Part shown: positions 1 through 8,012 of the stretch, one piece after another | How the letters are laid out: every line of letters begins with the position of its first letter | Numbering within the stretch: the first letter of the stretch is position 1 | Origin: Micromonospora sp. M71_S20 | GTDB taxonomy: Bacteria; Actinomycetota; Actinomycetes; Mycobacteriales; Micromonosporaceae | NCBI RefSeq assembly: GCF_003664255.1 | Contig: NZ_RCCV01000001.1 | Location: forward strand, 4,526,001 to 4,590,000 | Reading direction: 5' to 3' | DNA length: 64,000 nucleotides | Program-made: the position numbers and the translations under genes | The notes under the pieces: model-generated | The model's input: the letters and a program-made list of their open reading frames with translations, nothing else | Databases searched by the model: none | Told to the model about the DNA's origin: nothing

Positions 1-164
1 GGGGCACCGACTGTCGGCGCGGGTCCTCGTCGGACCGCCCGTCGCACCTCATCGCGAGGGACGCGGGGAGGGTGTCGGCTTCGGGGAAGCGGCGGGCGGC
101 AGCCGGAGGAACGGGGTGCGAGGTCTGGTGAGGCCAGGGCCCGGAGCGCGGGGGTGGCCCTGTC

Positions 165-280
165 CGCGCTGTCGAGCTGCCCCGTTGATGAGACCAATCG
201 TCACCGCCGTGTGCCGCCGCGCCATCGGGGAGTCCGGGACGGCCGCCCTGCCCCGTCCATGGGGGCAGCTCGACAGCGCG
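165..280. repeat. 19-bp perfect inverted repeat with 78-bp spacer
   Basis: The arms at 165-183 and 262-280 are perfect reverse complements (CGCGCTGTCGAGCTGCCCC and its complement). The 78-bp spacer shows no recognisable coding sequence, and no target-site duplication is visible at the outer ends. It could be a small non-autonomous element or a long-loop hairpin. It sits in the decayed stretch before the first intact gene, so there is little to show a function. Confidence 0.6.
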
Positions 281-339
281 AGCGCGGCGACTGCGCCCAC
301 AGGCGCGGCGCCGGGCGAGACGGTTCGGGCGGCGCCGGG

Positions 340-420
340 GGTCGCCCGGTGGTGGTCGAGGGCGCGCAGCATCTCGCGCTCGTCCCCGGTGACGGGCGGC
401 CCGATCCGATCGGTGGCCAC
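340..420 (-). pseudogene. possible remnant of a DinB/DUF664 family gene (N-terminus only)
   Basis: A GTG at 420 on the minus strand follows a G-rich Shine-Dalgarno-like run. It opens about 27 codons (VATDRIGPPVTGDEREML, then ...DHHRAT) that resemble the start of actinobacterial DinB/DUF664 proteins, in which a GDER..L...HRAT segment precedes the first helix. After HRAT the frame stays open to about position 49, but the protein becomes Ala/Pro/Gly/Arg-rich and unlike the family. I read this as a decayed 5' fragment. The resemblance is short and could be chance. The remainder of 1-743 holds no gene I can support. Confidence 0.3.
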
Positions 421-631
421 GGCTCCCCCCCTCGCCTGACGGCACGTGCGACGGTCGCCCGGCTGCGCGGCGGAGCCCCGCTGCGGGTGATCATGCCGGG
501 CGCCGGCGGGCCGTGGCGCGCGGCCTTCCCGCCGCCCCGACCCGCAGGACCCGGAGGATCCCCACGGCCAGCAGGAACTGTCCGATTTGTTCCGTGATGC
601 TCCCCTGAGGCGAGTCGCGATCCATAAGAAT

Positions 632-644
632 GACGAAATTCGTC
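632..644. promoter_or_regulatory. candidate AsnC/Lrp operator, GACGA-AAT-TCGTC
   Basis: This is a perfect 5-3-5 palindrome in the AT-richer patch about 100 bp upstream of the M19-family gene. A degenerate copy (TTGACGAGTTCGCC) starts at 661. The same architecture recurs at 10479-10491 beside the asnC gene. Its position and sharing suggest a binding site for the AsnC regulator encoded at 9895-10425; this is inference. Confidence 0.45.
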
Positions 645-743
645 GCTCAGGAACCAATATTTGACGAGTTCGCCAGGATCTATGGACAGGAACCGGCGGC
701 ACTCGTAGGGTCTCACCCATCTTCCGATGATCCTGGAGATGAT

Positions 744-1793
744 GTGAACACTGCCGTCACGGAAATTCCCGCCAACCAGGCGACCGAGCTGCACGCCGCC
801 GCCACCGTGGTGGACGGGAGCACGGTCATCGAACTCAGCGACGCCCACCTCGACCGGATCCGGCGAGGTGGCGTAACCGCCGTCAACCACACGGTCACCA
901 GGCCGTACGCGGACACGGTCACCGCCCTGCGGGAGGTGAACCGGTGCCGCAGGTGGATCGACGAGCACTCCGACGACGTGCTGCTCGCGCTGACCGTCGC
1001 CGACATCGAGCGGGCCAAGGCCGAGGGCAAGGAAGCCGTCATCTTCGGTCCGCAGGACACCGAGATGATCGGTGTCGATCTCGACCTGCTCGGCACCTTC
1101 TACGATCTCGGCGTCCGCATCCTGCAGCTGACCTATCAGCGGCAGAACCTGCTCGGCGCCGGCTGCGGCGAGGAGACCGACTCGGGCCTGACCCACCGGG
1201 GCCGCCGCTTCGTCCAGGCGATGGACGAGCTGGGCATCCTGGTCGACGTCTCGCACTGCGGCGAGCGCACCGGCCTGGACGCCATGGAGGCCTCCGCCAA
1301 GCCGGTCGTCGTCACCCATTCCTTCTGCGACGCCATGTCGCCGCACATCCGGGCCAAGTCCGACGGCTACCTGCGCCGCCTCGGCGAGCAGGGCGGCGTC
1401 ATGGGTATCACCACCCTGTCCGGTTTCCTGTACTACCCGGAGGACCCGTCCCGGCGTCCGGATCTGGCCCGCTTCGTCGAGCACGTCAGCCGCGTGGTCG
1501 AGGTGGCCGGCATCGACCACGTCGCGATCGCCACCGACTACGACGAGACGTGGACCGAGCCGATGCGGGTCGCGCAGCTGAAGTCCATCGCGCGGTCGAA
1601 CTCCAAGGAGCACCAGAACCTCCTCGGTGACTTCGGTTGGACCGAGCGCCGGGCGATCGGGATGGACGACGCCGCGGACTTCCCCAACTTCACCCAGGCC
1701 CTGCTCAACGGCGGCTTCTCACCGGCGGACGTGACCAAGATCCTCGGCGGCAACTGGCTCCGGGTCTACGGACAGACGTGGAAGCCGGCCTGA
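744..1793 (+). CDS. M19 (membrane dipeptidase-like) family protein with altered metal site
   Basis: 349 aa, cytoplasmic, with no signal peptide. The GTG at 744 is preceded by GGAG at 735-738; an ATG at 630 in the same frame would add 38 residues unlike the family. The M19 fold is clear: DLGVRILQLT (121-130), VDVSHCGERT (167-176), a second His at 192 (VVTHSF) and ATDYDE near 263-268. The usual N-terminal HxD zinc-ligand pair is absent: the strand reads VVDGSTV (22-28). The bridging Glu region reads GPQDT (102-106), with Gln where Glu is expected. Some bacterial M19 homologues also carry Gln here, so a mononuclear or non-dipeptidase activity is possible. It is first in a five-gene forward operon with a peptide-type binding protein. 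The family call is firm; the substrate is unknown. Confidence 0.85.
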   Translation: MNTAVTEIPANQATELHAAATVVDGSTVIELSDAHLDRIRRGGVTAVNHTVTRPYADTVTALREVNRCRRWIDEHSDDVLLALTVADIERAKAEGKEAVIFGPQDTEMIGVDLDLLGTFYDLGVRILQLTYQRQNLLGAGCGEETDSGLTHRGRRFVQAMDELGILVDVSHCGERTGLDAMEASAKPVVVTHSFCDAMSPHIRAKSDGYLRRLGEQGGVMGITTLSGFLYYPEDPSRRPDLARFVEHVSRVVEVAGIDHVAIATDYDETWTEPMRVAQLKSIARSNSKEHQNLLGDFGWTERRAIGMDDAADFPNFTQALLNGGFSPADVTKILGGNWLRVYGQTWKPA

Positions 1794-1831
1794 CCTGTAA
1801 GTGCTGATCGTGACACCAGCCAAGGAGACCA

Positions 1832-3442
1832 ATGCGTACTCGTGTTTTGACCAAGGTGCTGGCAGTGGGCGTCATCTCGGCGCTCGCCGCCGGCTGCGGA
1901 GGCGGTGAGCCTCCGTCCAAGAACAGCGGCAGCAGCTCCAACGACGGCCTGAGCGGCAGCGTCCGCCTCCAGGACGAGTCGCAGCCGGCAGGCACCCCGA
2001 AGTCCGGCGGTCGGCTCCGGATCATGATCCGGCTGGACGCCAACGAACTCGACCCGCACCGCATGTCGGAGACCTCGGCCTTCGTCATCAACGAGCAGAT
2101 CTACGAGTCGCTGGTGCAGTCGTACCGGGGCGAGATCAAGCCGGCGATCGCGGAGTCGTGGACGCAGAGCACCGACGGGCTGACGGTGACGTTCAAGCTG
2201 CGCGACAACGCGGTCTTCCACAGCGGGCGCAAGGTGACCGCGGCGGACGTGAAGTACTCGATCGAGCGGATCAAGGACCCGGCGACCCGGGCGCCACGGG
2301 CACGGAGCTACGAGGGCATCAGCTCGGTCACGGCGCTCGATGAGCGCACCGTCGAGATGAAGCTGGCCAAGCCGAACGCCGCCATCCTGACCCTGCTCTC
2401 CACCGCCGCCTCGTCGATCGTGGACCGCACGGTGGCCGAGGCGGGCGGCCTCAACGGCAGCGTCGACGGCGGCAGCGGCCCGTTCAAGATGGCCTCGCGG
2501 GTGACCGGCCAGGCCATCAAGCTCGACAAGCACGCCCAGTACTGGGAGCAGGGCGTCCCCTACCTCGACGGGATGGACTTCACCTTCAACCCGGACGACA
2601 ACGCCCGCGCCGCGGCGGTCCGCAGTGGCACCGTCGACTTCCTCTGGCGTCCCGCGCCCGAGTTCATCGACGCGCTCAAGCGCGACGAGAAGCTCAAGTG
2701 GTACGGCGGATCCGGGTCGCTCTCGCTGCACCTGCGGCTCAACACCTCCAAGGCCCCCTACGACAACGTGAAGGTCCGGCAGGCCATCTTCCTCGCGCTC
2801 GACCGCCAGGAGATCCTCAACGTGGCCAACTCCGGCTTCGGGACCGCGCTCAACTCGGGTTACCTGCCGCCGGACCGGTTCGGCGCGGTGAAGGAGCCGA
2901 TCTACGGCAAGGCCGACATCGACAAGGCCAAGGCGCTGCTGGCCGAGGCGGGGTTCCCGAACGGCTTCGAGGCCAAGCTCATGGTCATCGCCACCTCGGC
3001 CTTCCAGGTGCGCTCGGCCGAGGTGGAGCAGCAGCAGCTCGCCAAGATCGGTATCAAGGTGACCATCGAGTCGGTCGAGTCGACCATCGCCGACACGAAG
3101 ACGAAGTCCGCGGACTTCGACATGTACCAGTCCGGCTTCGGTCTGACCTACGACCCCGACGAGCGGTTCACCGCCAGCTTCCTCCCCGGCGGCGGCCTGA
3201 ACTACGGCAACTGGTCGGACAAGGAGTACGAGAGCCTCGTCGTGCAGGCCCGCTCGGAGATGGACAAGGACAAGCGCGCCGCGCTCTACCAGCAGGCCGA
3301 GAAGATCCTGGCCGAGCGCGGGCCGGTGGCCATGACCTTCCTGAACGCGGACTTCGACGTGGTGCAGAAGGACGTCATGGGATACCAGGGCGACCCGACA
3401 CCGACGTACCGCTTCTACCGGCACATCTGGCTCGACCGCTGA
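1832..3442 (+). CDS. ABC transporter substrate-binding lipoprotein, family 5 (oligopeptide/dipeptide type)
   Basis: 536 aa. The lipoprotein signal has a lipobox LAAGC with the lipidated Cys at residue 22, followed by a Gly/Ser-rich linker. The body has SBP_bac_5 hallmarks: a 'NEQIYESLV...KPAIAESW' N-lobe, 'FKLRDNAVFHSGRKVTAADV', and the late 'YQQAEKILAE' helix. An AAGGAG lies a few bases before the ATG at 1832. It follows the M19 gene by 38 bp and should capture the substrate outside the membrane for the permeases at 8013-9873 and ATPases at 10554-12643, none of which is in this operon. The ligand cannot be read from sequence; members of this family bind peptides, nickel, opines or glycosides. 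Confidence 0.92.
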   Translation: MRTRVLTKVLAVGVISALAAGCGGGEPPSKNSGSSSNDGLSGSVRLQDESQPAGTPKSGGRLRIMIRLDANELDPHRMSETSAFVINEQIYESLVQSYRGEIKPAIAESWTQSTDGLTVTFKLRDNAVFHSGRKVTAADVKYSIERIKDPATRAPRARSYEGISSVTALDERTVEMKLAKPNAAILTLLSTAASSIVDRTVAEAGGLNGSVDGGSGPFKMASRVTGQAIKLDKHAQYWEQGVPYLDGMDFTFNPDDNARAAAVRSGTVDFLWRPAPEFIDALKRDEKLKWYGGSGSLSLHLRLNTSKAPYDNVKVRQAIFLALDRQEILNVANSGFGTALNSGYLPPDRFGAVKEPIYGKADIDKAKALLAEAGFPNGFEAKLMVIATSAFQVRSAEVEQQQLAKIGIKVTIESVESTIADTKTKSADFDMYQSGFGLTYDPDERFTASFLPGGGLNYGNWSDKEYESLVVQARSEMDKDKRAALYQQAEKILAERGPVAMTFLNADFDVVQKDVMGYQGDPTPTYRFYRHIWLDR

Positions 3443-3447
3443 CGGCC

Positions 3448-3483
3448 GTGGCGGGGGCGCCGACCTCCCGGCGCCCCCGCCAC
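3448..3483 (+). terminator. GC hairpin between binding-protein and TPR genes
   Basis: A perfect 15-bp stem (3448-3462 pairing with 3469-3483) with a 6-nt loop starts six bases after the binding-protein stop. There is no U-tract. Such intercistronic hairpins commonly stabilise the binding-protein mRNA or partially terminate, which would give more binding protein than downstream enzymes. Confidence 0.6.
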
Positions 3484-3512
3484 CACCCGCGAAGACGACG
3501 AAAGGCAGGCCC

Positions 3513-4385
3513 ATGACGTCCGTACCGCTGACCGACCGCTATGTCATCGCCGCCCGGCTCAAGGGCTACCTCAACAAGCACGGTGAGGCGGTGGCACTGC
3601 TGACCGAGGCGCTGGAGCTGGAGCCGGGCAGCGCACGCCTGCTGCGCTTCCGGGGACACCGGCGCATCTCGATCGGCGACTACGCCGGTGCCATCGCCGA
3701 CCTGCGCGCCGCGGCCGACCAGCTGCCCGGCGTCGAGGACGAGTACGAGATGTACCAGCCCGAGGTGGAGAAGGACGTCGTCAGCCTGATCCTCGGCAGG
3801 CCCGAGCAGGTGCGCCCGCAGCACCTCACCGACACCATGGCCGCCCGGGACCCGGAGGCCCTCGGCCGGTACAACACGACGCTGCACGCCGGCATCTGGT
3901 ACCACCTCGGGGTCGCCCAGTACCTCAGCGGTGACTTCGAGGGCTGTCTGCCCAGCTTCCGCGCGGCCGAGGAGTCCTCGCGGCACCAGGAGGGCATCGT
4001 GGCGTCGCAGGACTGGCAGTACATGGCGCTGCGCCGGCTCGGCCGACCGGCCGAGGCCGAGGAGGTGCTCGACCGGTTCCGCAAGATCAGCCTGGTCCAG
4101 GAGGACCACCTCGTCGGGTACGAGGGCCGGATGCAGCTCTACACCGGCGACATCACCCCGGAGCAGCTGTGGGCGATGTGCGACGGCAACGACCTGAAGA
4201 CCGTCACCCAGGGTTACGGTCTGGGCAACTGGTACTACCACGAGGGCGACGTCGAGAAGGCCCGTGAGGTCTTCGACGGGGTGCTGCGGACCGGTGTCAC
4301 GCACGCCTTCGCCTACCTCGCGGTCAAGGCCGAGTACGCCAACAATCCCGACTTCGCCGCGGCGGCGACGACAAAGGAGAACTGA
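3513..4385 (+). CDS. tetratricopeptide-repeat protein
   Basis: 290 aa, soluble, no signal peptide. TPR helices are visible: 'GEAVALLTEALELEPGSARLLRFRG' type repeats near residues 20-75, another around 125-165, and a third near 245-285 ('NWYYHEGDVEKAREVFDGVL'). A GAAAGG-type Shine-Dalgarno precedes the ATG. It lies between the binding protein and the tautomerase-like gene with only 2 bp to the latter, so it is co-expressed with the catabolic genes. No catalytic motif was seen. It may scaffold the enzymes or act on the same pathway; the function is unknown. Confidence 0.8.
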   Translation: MTSVPLTDRYVIAARLKGYLNKHGEAVALLTEALELEPGSARLLRFRGHRRISIGDYAGAIADLRAAADQLPGVEDEYEMYQPEVEKDVVSLILGRPEQVRPQHLTDTMAARDPEALGRYNTTLHAGIWYHLGVAQYLSGDFEGCLPSFRAAEESSRHQEGIVASQDWQYMALRRLGRPAEAEEVLDRFRKISLVQEDHLVGYEGRMQLYTGDITPEQLWAMCDGNDLKTVTQGYGLGNWYYHEGDVEKAREVFDGVLRTGVTHAFAYLAVKAEYANNPDFAAAATTKEN

Positions 4386-4387
4386 CG

Positions 4388-4591
4388 ATGGCAATCATCC
4401 GTGCCGAGATCGGCAAGCGCGACCAGGAGACCAAGAACGCGATCATCGCCGAGCTGACCGACGTGCTGGTCAAGTACGGCTCCCCGCGCGAGAACACCCA
4501 CGTCCTGCTCTACGAGGTCTCGTACGACAACTGGGCCAAGGGCGGCCTGACCTACAACGAGCGGAAGAAGCAGGCGCAGGAGTCGTCATGA
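4388..4591 (+). CDS. 4-oxalocrotonate tautomerase-fold small protein lacking Pro1
   Basis: 67 aa, the usual length of a 4-OT monomer. The beta-alpha-beta pattern (MAIIRAEIGKRDQETKNAII ... VLLYEV..DNWAKGG) matches the tautomerase superfamily, including the conserved NWxxGG turn. The residue after the initiator Met is Ala (GCA), not the catalytic Pro1 that acts as general base. AAAGGAG at 4374-4380 and the upstream stop fix this start, so a mis-called start does not explain the loss. The stop overlaps the next gene's ATG (ATGA at 4588-4591). It is expected to be hexameric, with either a non-proline mechanism or a binding role. Confidence 0.82.
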   Translation: MAIIRAEIGKRDQETKNAIIAELTDVLVKYGSPRENTHVLLYEVSYDNWAKGGLTYNERKKQAQESS

Positions 4592-5568
4592 CCGTCGGCA
4601 CCCGGGGACCCCACGTCCTGATCACGCCGAACCTGGCCGAGCTGCTGCCGCAGCTGCGCGAGCGCTATCCGCAGTGCCGGTTCACGCCGGTGCCGGAGGA
4701 CGAGCCGGTACGTGAGGAGTACCTCGACGCCGAGGTGATCCTGCGCAGCGCGATGAACGAGGACACCTTCGACGAGCTGCTCAGCAAGTGCGACGGGCTG
4801 CGCTGGATCCAGATCACCGCCGCCGGCTTCGACTGGGTGGGCGGCGACATCATGCGCCGCCGCCTCGACGAGGGGCTGATCTACACCCGGTCCGGGAACT
4901 CGTACAACGTGCCGATCGCCGAGTACATCATCGGTGCGGTGCTTCTGCACCAGCGGGCGTTTCCCGAGTTGCGCGAGGCGCAGGAGCGCCGCGAGTGGGT
5001 GCGGATCGTCGGGCGCGACCTGATCGGCAGCACCATGCTGGTCTTCGGCACCGGCGGGATCGGGCGTGAGGTGGCCTGGCGTGCCCGGGCCCTGGGCGTC
5101 ACCGTGATCGGGGTCAACCGCGCGGGTACGCCCGCCGAGGGCTTCGACCGGGTGGAGTCGTTCGCCGACCGCCTCGCGTTGCTGCCCGAGGCCGACTCCG
5201 TGGTGCTGGCCATGCCGCTGACCGAGGAGAACCGGTACTTCTTCGACGCCGCGCACTTCGCGGCGATGAAGGAGAGCGGCCTCCTGGTCAACGTCGGTCG
5301 GGGTGCGTTGATCGTCGAGGACGCGCTCGTCGACGCCATGCGGCAGGACCGGATCGCCGGCGCCGTGCTCGACGTGTTCGAGGAGGAGCCGCTGCCTCCG
5401 GACCACCGGTTGTGGAGCCTGCCCCGCACGACGGCCACCCCGCACACGTCGTTCCGGGGTTCGGGCAACCTGCAACGGCTCTACGCGGACTTCTGCGCCA
5501 ACTTCGACCTGTACCTGGCCGGTGAGCCGTTGACCGGCACGAAGCGTCAGCCGGAGCTGGGGTACTGA
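4588..5568 (+). CDS. D-isomer-specific 2-hydroxyacid dehydrogenase
   Basis: 326 aa, NAD(P)-dependent reduction of a 2-oxoacid or oxidation of a D-2-hydroxyacid. The nucleotide-binding motif is GTGGIG (154-159). The catalytic triad is Arg238 (NVGRG), Glu267 (DVFEEEPL) and His286 (TPHTS). The N-terminal domain ('EVILRSAMNEDTF...RWIQITAAGFD') resembles the GhrA/CtBP-like branch rather than PGDH, and there is no ACT domain. The start is the ATG overlapping the tautomerase stop. It is last in the operon and is followed by a strong hairpin. A second, different enzyme of this superfamily is at 14090-15046, which suggests two 2-oxoacid/2-hydroxyacid steps in the pathway. Confidence 0.9.
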   Translation: MTVGTRGPHVLITPNLAELLPQLRERYPQCRFTPVPEDEPVREEYLDAEVILRSAMNEDTFDELLSKCDGLRWIQITAAGFDWVGGDIMRRRLDEGLIYTRSGNSYNVPIAEYIIGAVLLHQRAFPELREAQERREWVRIVGRDLIGSTMLVFGTGGIGREVAWRARALGVTVIGVNRAGTPAEGFDRVESFADRLALLPEADSVVLAMPLTEENRYFFDAAHFAAMKESGLLVNVGRGALIVEDALVDAMRQDRIAGAVLDVFEEEPLPPDHRLWSLPRTTATPHTSFRGSGNLQRLYADFCANFDLYLAGEPLTGTKRQPELGY

Positions 5569-5588
5569 CCGACCCGACCCGCGTCGAA

Positions 5589-5627
5589 AGGCGGCGGCGC
5601 ACCCGGACACCGGGTGCGCCGCCGCCT
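5589..5627 (+). terminator. strong hairpin terminator of the forward M19 operon
   Basis: An 18-bp perfect stem, 5589-5606 pairing with 5610-5627, with a 3-nt loop, begins 20 bp after the dehydrogenase stop. It has no U-tract, as is usual for actinobacterial terminators. Confidence 0.8.
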
Positions 5628-5736
5628 GCACGTCGTGCCCGGCCGCTGCGCGCCGGGCGTCCGGGCGGACGTGGGGCCTGATGTCGTGGACGACTCAGCT
5701 CGACAGGGCGGACACGCCGTACGCGTCCCGTACACG

Positions 5737-5776
5737 CGCCGGCGGCCCACCCGGTCTGTCGGGTGGGCCGCCGGCG
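5737..5776 (-). terminator. strong hairpin terminator of the reverse E1/permease operon
   Basis: A 17-bp perfect stem (5737-5753 with 5760-5776) and a 6-nt loop lie 20 bp past the stop of the minus-strand E1 gene. With the hairpin at 5589 it isolates the two convergent operons. The stretch between the two hairpins shows no gene. Confidence 0.8.
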
Positions 5777-5796
5777 TCAGGCCGTCGGAGTCGGGA

Positions 5797-7992
5797 TCAC
5801 CCGAGCAACGAGCGGGCCGCCGCCAGCACGTCGTCCTCGCCCAGCAGCACCTGGTCCGCGGCCGGGCCCAGGGGGATGTAGCTGTCGACGCTGTTGACGC
5901 GGGAGATGCGGCCGGTGAAGCCGCCGTCGACCAGGGCGGCCACCACCGCCTCCGAGACGCCGCCGCTGGTGCGGCTCTCGTCGACGACGAGGACCCGCGG
6001 GATCCCGGCGAGCGCGGCGCGCAGGCTCACGGCCGGCAGCGGCGCCAGCCACTGCAGGTCGATCACCCGGGTGCCGACCTGGCGTTCCCGGGCCAGCGTC
6101 CCGGCCACCCGAAGGCTCATCGGGACGCCGTTGCCGAAGGTGACCATCGCCAGGTCCGTGCCCTCGCACACCGTCCGCACCTGGCCCAGCGGGTTCTCCG
6201 TCGCCGCCCAGTCCGCCGGCTCCGGATAGTCGGCGAGCCAGCCGCCGTCGCCGTCGGTGTGCAGGTCACGCCGGTGGTAGAGCGCGATCGGTTCCAGGAA
6301 GACACACACCCGCCCCTCCTGCTCGGCCAGGGCGAGACACTGGCGCAGCAGGGCGGGGGCGGTGGCCGGGTGTGACGCGACCGCGAAGGCCAGGCCGGGG
6401 ATGTCCCGCAGCACCGCCACCGAGTTGTCGTTGTGGAAGTGCCCGCCGAACCCCTTCTGATAGGCCAGGCCGGCGATCCGCACGACCATGCCGTTGGAGT
6501 ACTGCCCGTCGGAGAAGAAGCGCAGTGAGGCCGCCTCGCCGCGCAGCTGGTCCTCGGCGTTGTGCAGGTATGCCAGGTACTGGATCTCCGGGATCGGCAG
6601 GGTGCCGGCCAGGGCCCCGCCGAGCGCGACCCCGAGGACGGTCTGCTCGTCGAGGAGCGTGTCGAAGACCCGGTTGGCTCCGAAGACCTTCCGCAGCCCC
6701 CGCGTGACGCCGTAGACGCCGCCCTTGCGCGCCACGTCCTCGCCGAAGACCTGGGCCTGCGGCCAGGTCAGCAGCGCGTCGTGCAGGGCGGCGTTGATCG
6801 ACTGGGCCAGGGTGAGCGGGCCACGGGACTCGGGGGGCCTGCCGCCGAACGCCCTCTCCCGCCCGGCGCCGGCGCGGCGCGCGGCGGCGCCGACCCGGCC
6901 CACCCGGCGGGCGGTCAGTGGTGCGGTCACCGCCGCCGGATCGTCCAGCCGCCCCACCCGGCCCGGTATCAGCCGGGCCTGGTCCATGACCTGCTTGCGG
7001 GAGTGCTCGTAGCGGGTGAGGGTCTCGGCCGGGCTGAGGATCCGCCGCCGCGCGAGCAGGGCCGCGGTCGCCAGGATCGGGTCGCGGGCATGGTCGGCGA
7101 GGATCTCCGCGCGGGTCCGGTAGGCCAGCTCGGCGTCGGAACCGGCGTGGCCCATGAACCGAACGGTGCTCAGGTGCAGCACGGCGGGCTGACGTCGGGT
7201 ACGCACCCGGTGCGCCACCTCGGCCGCCGTCGCCAGCAGGCCGGCGGGATCGGCGCCGTCGGCGTACGCGTAGTGGATGCCGGGCAGGGCCGACAGCATC
7301 CGCCGCACCCAGCCCCGCGGGGAGCGGGTGCTGATGCCGATGCCGTTGTCCTCGCAGACGAACAGCAGCGGCACCGGGATCTTCTGGTGGGCGCTGTAGC
7401 CCACCGCGTTCAGGGCGCCGGCCGCCGTCGAGTGGTTGGCCGAGGCGTCGCCGAAGCTGCACACCACCACGGCGTCGGCCGGGTATCCGGTGTCGGTGAC
7501 GCCGCGGTCGAGCGCGAACGCCATGCCCATGGCCCGGGGCAGGTGGGAGGCGATCGTCGACGTCTGCGGAATGATGTTCAGCCCCCGGTGGCCGAAGACC
7601 TTGTGCCGGCCACCGGAGATCGGGTCCTGGCGGGACGCCGCCGCCGAGTGCAGCACGTCCGCGATCGGCGTGGAGCCGGCGACCTGACCGGCCCGCGCCG
7701 CGTAGAAGGCTCCGGAGCGGTAGTGCAGCAGGGCGGGATCGGTCGGGCGCAGCGCCAGCGCGACGGCCGCGTTGCTCTCGTGCCCGCTGGACCCGATCGT
7801 GTAGAACCCCTCCTGCCGGGTCTGCAACCACCGCAGCGCGAGGTCGAGGTGCCGGCTCTGGATCTGGGCGTCGAGGTAGTCCACCAGCAGGCCGGGGTCG
7901 ATGTCGACGTCCGGGGAGGTCTCCTCGGGAAGCGGCTGGCCCGCGGACCACTCGGTGAGGCGGCGGACCAGGTGCTCGTCGATGGATTCCAC
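5797..7992 (-). CDS. fused E1 alpha-beta thiamine-dependent 2-oxoacid dehydrogenase
   Basis: 731 aa. Residues about 45-350 form the E1-alpha domain, with the TPP/Mg motif beginning GDAS at 181 (usually GDG) and ending in DNG at 215-217. Residues about 390-731 form the E1-beta domain (AQSINAALHDAL..., VFGEDVARKGGVYGVT, then a transketolase C-terminal region ending SRTSGGVSEAVVAAL). The linker is Arg/Ala/Gly-rich. Such fusions act on branched-chain or related 2-oxoacids. No E2 or E3 gene is in the window, so it must borrow them or work alone. It is the last gene of a reverse operon behind the two permeases (20 bp from DppC). It is not DXS or transketolase, since the domain order is alpha then beta. 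Confidence 0.87.
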   Translation of the reverse strand: MESIDEHLVRRLTEWSAGQPLPEETSPDVDIDPGLLVDYLDAQIQSRHLDLALRWLQTRQEGFYTIGSSGHESNAAVALALRPTDPALLHYRSGAFYAARAGQVAGSTPIADVLHSAAASRQDPISGGRHKVFGHRGLNIIPQTSTIASHLPRAMGMAFALDRGVTDTGYPADAVVVCSFGDASANHSTAAGALNAVGYSAHQKIPVPLLFVCEDNGIGISTRSPRGWVRRMLSALPGIHYAYADGADPAGLLATAAEVAHRVRTRRQPAVLHLSTVRFMGHAGSDAELAYRTRAEILADHARDPILATAALLARRRILSPAETLTRYEHSRKQVMDQARLIPGRVGRLDDPAAVTAPLTARRVGRVGAAARRAGAGRERAFGGRPPESRGPLTLAQSINAALHDALLTWPQAQVFGEDVARKGGVYGVTRGLRKVFGANRVFDTLLDEQTVLGVALGGALAGTLPIPEIQYLAYLHNAEDQLRGEAASLRFFSDGQYSNGMVVRIAGLAYQKGFGGHFHNDNSVAVLRDIPGLAFAVASHPATAPALLRQCLALAEQEGRVCVFLEPIALYHRRDLHTDGDGGWLADYPEPADWAATENPLGQVRTVCEGTDLAMVTFGNGVPMSLRVAGTLARERQVGTRVIDLQWLAPLPAVSLRAALAGIPRVLVVDESRTSGGVSEAVVAALVDGGFTGRISRVNSVDSYIPLGPAADQVLLGEDDVLAAARSLLG

Positions 7993-8012
7993 GCGGTTGT
8001 GCTCCTTGCGGG

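Noticed and set aside
165..280. An insertion sequence or MITE with intact ends
   Set aside because: No target duplication, no transposase fragment recognised and only one copy in the window; kept only as an inverted repeat.
5797..7992. Transketolase or DXP synthase
   Set aside because: The domain order and the E1-alpha TPP motif followed by an E1-beta half match 2-oxoacid dehydrogenase E1 fusions.
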